Virus record (IMG/VR): IMGVR_UViG_3300042866_000695
Location: 1 to 22,580 of that record
Length of the DNA: 22,580 bases
Strand: one strand, 5' to 3'
From: a virus
Part shown: positions 19,244-22,580 of the stretch, one piece after another
Layout of the letters: every line of letters starts with the position of its first letter
How positions within the stretch are numbered: position 1 is the stretch's first letter
Made by a program: the position numbers and the translations under genes
The notes under the pieces: generated by a model
The model's database searches: none
What the model was told of the DNA's origin: nothing
The model's input: the letters and a program-made list of their open reading frames with translations, nothing else

Positions 19244-19808
19244 CACAGTAGCGGAAGCCAGCACAAACACCACAGACGCTGGGGGACCGGATACGACCGC
19301 CACCGAGACGGCGCAGCCGACGGCGCAGAGCACGGAGACCAAAGCCCCTGAGGCCCAGGCCCCCGAGTCCTACGACCTGAAGATGCCCGAGGGCGTTGAA
19401 CTCGACAAGGCAGCCGCCGACGAGTTCACCGCGATCGCCAAGGAGATGAAGCTCCCCGCAGATGCTGCGCAGAAGCTCGCCGACGTCGGGGCCAAGATGG
19501 CCCAGCGCCAGGTCGAGGCCCACGCCAAGCTGGTGGAGAGCTGGACCGAGAGTGTCAAGACCGACAAAGAGATCGGCGGTGACAAGCTCGCAGAGAACCT
19601 GGGCATCGCGCGCAAAGCGCTCGATCAGTTCGGCACGCCCGAGCTGAAGGACGTGTTGAACATGACCGGCTTCGGCAACCACCCGGCCGTGATCCGCGCG
19701 TTCTACAAGATCGGTAAGGCGATCAGTGAAGACGGGTTCGTGAAAGGCAGCACCCCGAGTGCAGCTGCCACGGACATTGCAAAACGTATGTTCCCCACAA
19801 TGAACTGA
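19233..19808 (+). CDS. Probable capsid scaffolding / head assembly protein
   Basis: This 191-aa protein has an acidic, Thr/Ala-rich disordered N-terminus (1-48) and an amphipathic helical rest (ESYDLKMPEGVELDKAAADE, then FTAIAKEMKLPADAAQKLADVGAKMAQRQVEA), the layout of phage scaffold proteins. The KALDQFGTPELKDVLNMTGFGNHPAVIRAFYKIGKAISED block is widely conserved just upstream of podovirus capsid genes. It probably guides procapsid assembly. It is 10 nt upstream of the capsid gene. Confidence 0.85.
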   Translation: MTTDTVAEASTNTTDAGGPDTTATETAQPTAQSTETKAPEAQAPESYDLKMPEGVELDKAAADEFTAIAKEMKLPADAAQKLADVGAKMAQRQVEAHAKLVESWTESVKTDKEIGGDKLAENLGIARKALDQFGTPELKDVLNMTGFGNHPAVIRAFYKIGKAISEDGFVKGSTPSAAATDIAKRMFPTMN

Positions 19809-19818
19809 AAGGTATCCC

Positions 19819-20814
19819 ATGCCAACCATCACCGCTACCAACCCCACCCTCTTGGATGTCTCCAAGCGGCTGGATCCCAACGGCAAGATCGACAGCATCG
19901 TCGAACTGATGGCCGCCCAGAACCCCATCCTCGAGGACATGAGCTTCGTCGAAGGCAACCTGATCACCGGTCACAAGACGACCGTGCGCACCGGTCTGCC
20001 CACCCCCACCTGGCGCAAGCTGTACGGTGGCGTGCAGCCCACCAAGTCCAGCACCGCGCAGGTCACCGACTCCTGCGGTATGTTGGAAGCGTACGCCGAG
20101 GTCGACAAGGCCCTGGCTGACCTCAACAACAACGAGGCCGCCTTCCGCCTGAGCGAGGACGCCGCCCACATCGAGGGCATGGCGCAGGAGCACGCAGCCA
20201 CGCTGTTCTACGGCAACGAGGGCACCGAGCCTGAGGCCTTCACTGGTCTCGCCCCGCGCTACAACTCGCTTTCTGCCCAGAACTCGGACAACATCATCGA
20301 TGCCTTCAGTGGCTCGGGCGGTGATCTGACCTCGATCTGGCTGTGCGTGTGGGGCCCGCAGACCGGCTTCGGCATCTACCCCAAGGGCAGCGTGGGCGGC
20401 CTGCAGATGACCGACAAGGGTCAGGTCACCATCGAGAACGTCGACGGCGCGGGTGGGCGGATGGAAGGGTATCGCACCCACTACCGCATGGACTCGGGTC
20501 TCACGATCCGTGACTGGCGGTATTTCGTGCGCGTCGCCAACATCGACGTGAGCGAACTGAACACGGCCGCCAACACGAAGAACCTGATCACCTGGATGAT
20601 CCAGGCCTCCGAGCGCATCCCCGTGCTCGGCAAGGGCCGCGCCTGCTTCTACCTGAACCGCAACCTGCGCGAGAAACTGCGCCTGGGCATCTTGGAGAAG
20701 ATCTCCTCGAACCTGACCTGGGAGACCGTGGAAGGCAAGCGCGTGATGACCTTCGACGACATCCCGGTTCGTCGCACCGACGCGCTGCTCAACACCGAGA
20801 CCCGCGTGGTCTGA
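19819..20814 (+). CDS. Major capsid protein, BPP-1 Bbp17 / epsilon15 gp7-like
   Basis: This 331-aa protein has the expected size and order for the BPP-1/epsilon15 HK97-fold capsid. Recognisable stretches are DPNGKIDSIVELMAAQNPILEDMSF, GHKTTVRTGLPTPTWRKLYGGV, LFYGNEGTEPEAFTGLAPRYN, GIYPKGSVGGLQ and the ending MTFDDIPVRRTDALLNTE. GAAAGG precedes the ATG. It is preceded by the scaffold and followed by the cement protein, as in that virus group. Confidence 0.93.
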   Translation: MPTITATNPTLLDVSKRLDPNGKIDSIVELMAAQNPILEDMSFVEGNLITGHKTTVRTGLPTPTWRKLYGGVQPTKSSTAQVTDSCGMLEAYAEVDKALADLNNNEAAFRLSEDAAHIEGMAQEHAATLFYGNEGTEPEAFTGLAPRYNSLSAQNSDNIIDAFSGSGGDLTSIWLCVWGPQTGFGIYPKGSVGGLQMTDKGQVTIENVDGAGGRMEGYRTHYRMDSGLTIRDWRYFVRVANIDVSELNTAANTKNLITWMIQASERIPVLGKGRACFYLNRNLREKLRLGILEKISSNLTWETVEGKRVMTFDDIPVRRTDALLNTETRVV

Positions 20815-20841
20815 TCACCCAGTCACTGAAAGGAACCCAAA

Positions 20842-21324
20842 ATGATTCTCGACGAAAAACTCGAACTGGCCGACGCCGTATCGGTCGCTCTCACTGCTGG
20901 TGCCACGCCGCAGAACATCGGCGACGTCATCGACCTGGGCACTGCCCGGGACCTCGGTGGCGACCGCGCCCTGTACCTGGTCATCACGGTGGACACCGAG
21001 GTGATCACGGCAGGCGCGACGGGCGCGATGGAGTTCATGTTGGTGTCTGACGGCACCGACACGATCGCCACCGACGGCAGCCAGTCGATCCACTACGTCT
21101 CGGAAGCGTTCGTGACCGACGACGCTGCCGCAAACGACGTGCGACTGAGCGCTGGCGCCACGCCGGTGATCGTGCAGCTGCCAGCCGAGGGCGTGCCCTA
21201 CGAGCGCTACCTGGCGCTGCAGGTCGTCTGCCTGACGACCAACACGACCGCTGGCAAGATCAACGCCTTCCTGACCACTGACGTGGCTCGGTGGCGTTCG
21301 TACGACGCCCCGTTCCAGCTCTGA
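20842..21324 (+). CDS. Capsid cement / decoration protein, Bbp16-like
   Basis: This 160-aa beta-rich protein starts MILDEKLELADAVSVALTAG and ends with NTTAGKINAFLTTDVARWRS. It fits the Bbp16-type capsid stabilisation protein that directly follows the major capsid gene in BPP-1-like phages. AAAGGA lies 7 nt before the ATG. It stabilises the shell at the outer capsid surface; this role is known for the family, not shown here. Confidence 0.85.
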   Translation: MILDEKLELADAVSVALTAGATPQNIGDVIDLGTARDLGGDRALYLVITVDTEVITAGATGAMEFMLVSDGTDTIATDGSQSIHYVSEAFVTDDAAANDVRLSAGATPVIVQLPAEGVPYERYLALQVVCLTTNTTAGKINAFLTTDVARWRSYDAPFQL

Positions 21325-21335
21325 AGGGGTAGCCC

Positions 21336-21569
21336 GTGAAAGTTGTCGCCATCAAAGAGGCCTTCTACAACGGGCGTCGCGTGCGCGTGGGCTCCGAACT
21401 CGACGTGCCGGAAGGCACGAAGGGTTCGTGGTTCGCGCCCACCGCGTCGATCCAGGCCAAAGCTGCCAAACCCAAGCTCGAAAAAGCCGAGCCAAAGGCC
21501 TTGTCGGAACTGGGCGGCGCAGAGGCGAAGCGCTTTGTTGACGTCCACCGCAAGGCTGATCTGGCCTGA
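21336..21569 (+). CDS. Unknown small structural-region protein (77 aa)
   Basis: The GTG at 21336 has AAGGGG upstream. The N-terminal half (MKVVAIKEAFYNGRRVRVGS) forms a short SH3-like strand pattern with a GSELDVPEGTKGSWF turn; the C-terminal half is Lys/Ala-rich. It is conserved in position between cement protein and the following virion gene in related phages as far as I recall. Perhaps a head completion accessory; function unproven. Confidence 0.75.
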   Translation: MKVVAIKEAFYNGRRVRVGSELDVPEGTKGSWFAPTASIQAKAAKPKLEKAEPKALSELGGAEAKRFVDVHRKADLA

Positions 21570-21591
21570 CACCTGCCACTGAAAGGCCAAC

Positions 21592-22580
21592 ATGACGACC
21601 ATCATCCTCGAAGAAACTTCTGACCCTTCCGGCCGGGGACGTAAGTCGCTGCTGCGGGGGGTGGACGGGTCTGCTCTCGTGACCTCGGTGCAGAAGAAGT
21701 TCCGTGATTCTTTCACCCGACCGCTGACTGATCTGTGGGATGTCACCAGCGCCGGGGGCGTGACCGCCACCAACAGCGCCGGGGTGCTCACTATCGCCTC
21801 CGGCACCACCGCTGCAGGTTACGTCGAGATGGTGTCCAAAGAGACCTTCACCATCCCGTTCCGGGTGATGTGCGCCGTACAGTCGGGTGCCACCCGCCAG
21901 GCCAACACCCACCACTACCTCGAAGCAGTGTCAGTGGATCCGGTCACGCTGCAGCCCGATGGTCGCCACTCGTTGGGCCTCAACATTGGCGGTGCCGCCA
22001 GCACCACGGTCACCCAGGCCGTCTACGAGGTGCAGAACGGTGGATTGGCACCGCTGGCATCCGCGGCAGTCACCATTGTCACCACCGCGACGTACTCGGT
22101 CCTCGAGCTCGAACCGTTTGCCGATGAGGCCTACTTCCACTCTCGCACGCTCGACGCCACTACGGGTCGCGCCAACAGTTACGTGCGCCACCAGCAGATC
22201 CCCGACCCGACGGTGCTCTACAAGCTGCGTTTGCGCTCGCTGAACCACGCCGCCTGGAGAGTGATCACCGGCGCGGTCGCTGGTGCGGGCAACGTCATCC
22301 GCCTGACCTCGACGGCACATGGCTACACCGGCACCCCCACGGTGTGGGTGGAGGCACTGAACGGGGTCACCAACAACGGTGCCGAGGTGCGCGGTAATTA
22401 CGCGATCACGGTTGTTGATGCGAACACGATCGACCTGACCGGCACCGTGTTCGGCGGCGCTTATGTCGCCGGTTCTGGCCGGGTGGCGCTCGGTGCAGCC
22501 CCGGCTGCCATCAACCTGCAGTTCCAGTTCATCAACTGCCAGGACTACGCCGAGCTGACCGCAGAGATCACCGCGGGTCG
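21592..22580 (+). CDS. Virion structural protein, truncated by window end
   Basis: An open frame starts at ATG 21592 (GAAAGG 7 nt upstream) and has no stop through 22580 (329 codons seen). The N-terminal part contains VQKKFRDSFTRPLTDLWDVT followed by a jelly-roll-like beta region (LTIASGTTAAGYVEMVS...). Around residues 222-300 is the module RLTSTAHGYTGTPTVWVEAL ... NGAEVRGNYAITVVDANTIDLTG, which is frequent in phage tail and fibre proteins. It is likely a tail or head-tail structural protein. Confidence 0.8.
   Translation, partial: MTTIILEETSDPSGRGRKSLLRGVDGSALVTSVQKKFRDSFTRPLTDLWDVTSAGGVTATNSAGVLTIASGTTAAGYVEMVSKETFTIPFRVMCAVQSGATRQANTHHYLEAVSVDPVTLQPDGRHSLGLNIGGAASTTVTQAVYEVQNGGLAPLASAAVTIVTTATYSVLELEPFADEAYFHSRTLDATTGRANSYVRHQQIPDPTVLYKLRLRSLNHAAWRVITGAVAGAGNVIRLTSTAHGYTGTPTVWVEALNGVTNNGAEVRGNYAITVVDANTIDLTGTVFGGAYVAGSGRVALGAAPAAINLQFQFINCQDYAELTAEITAG

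Noticed and set aside
18932-22580. Diversity-generating retroelement as in phage BPP-1
   Set aside because: The capsid genes are BPP-1-like, but no reverse transcriptase, mtd-like gene or template/variable repeat is visible in the window.

Overview
The window is a piece of a tailed phage (or prophage) genome, most likely a temperate podovirus of a high-GC betaproteobacterium. Three things support this. The late genes match the capsid module of Bordetella phage BPP-1 and phage epsilon15: a podovirus-type head-tail connector (portal), then Bbp19-, Bbp17- and Bbp16-like proteins. A repressor / Cro-like gene pair faces outward from a shared control region. Many promoters carry a GC-host-style extended -10 (TGCTACAAT). 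No integrase, lysis gene, reverse transcriptase or tRNA lies inside the window, so genome completeness and the host assignment are inference.

Left arm (1-9713, all minus strand). Reading in the direction of transcription, from right to left, there are four units. Promoter at about 9750: small unknown genes (9713 down to 8767). Promoter at about 8757: an Ala/Pro-rich protein, a Cas4-like DUF2800 nuclease, an Enc34-type ssDNA-binding protein, a 250-bp gene-free structured region, and a family A DNA polymerase. Promoter at about 4042: nine tightly overlapping genes, including a zinc ribbon, a VRR-NUC nuclease, a SNF2 helicase and a DUF3310 protein. Promoter at about 612: a VUT/YhhQ-type queuosine-precursor transporter and the start of a gene running off the edge that resembles DpdA-like transglycosylases.

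Switch region (9811-11006). The repressor and a small membrane protein run on the minus strand and end at a clear terminator. A Cro-like HTH protein with a four-cysteine cluster and two short overlapping genes run on the plus strand.

Replication region (11007-13594). A primase-helicase gene is preceded by a 21-bp stem hairpin and followed by a 129-bp array of 12 TGCAAC/GTTGCA elements, a good candidate origin. A small HTH gene follows.

Late region (13595-22580, plus strand). The order is terminase small and large subunits, a 64-aa protein, portal, a low-GC polysaccharide-deacetylase-like gene with its own terminator (moron-like), Bbp19-like, scaffold-like, major capsid, cement protein, a small protein, and a virion protein cut by the window end. 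Three late intergenic sites share GTGTCCGT-N18-(T/C)ACNNT, a candidate late-promoter family.

The most interesting points are the structured region at 6172-6422, the iteron array, the two promoter/operator families, and the possible 7-deazaguanine DNA-modification cluster at the left edge.
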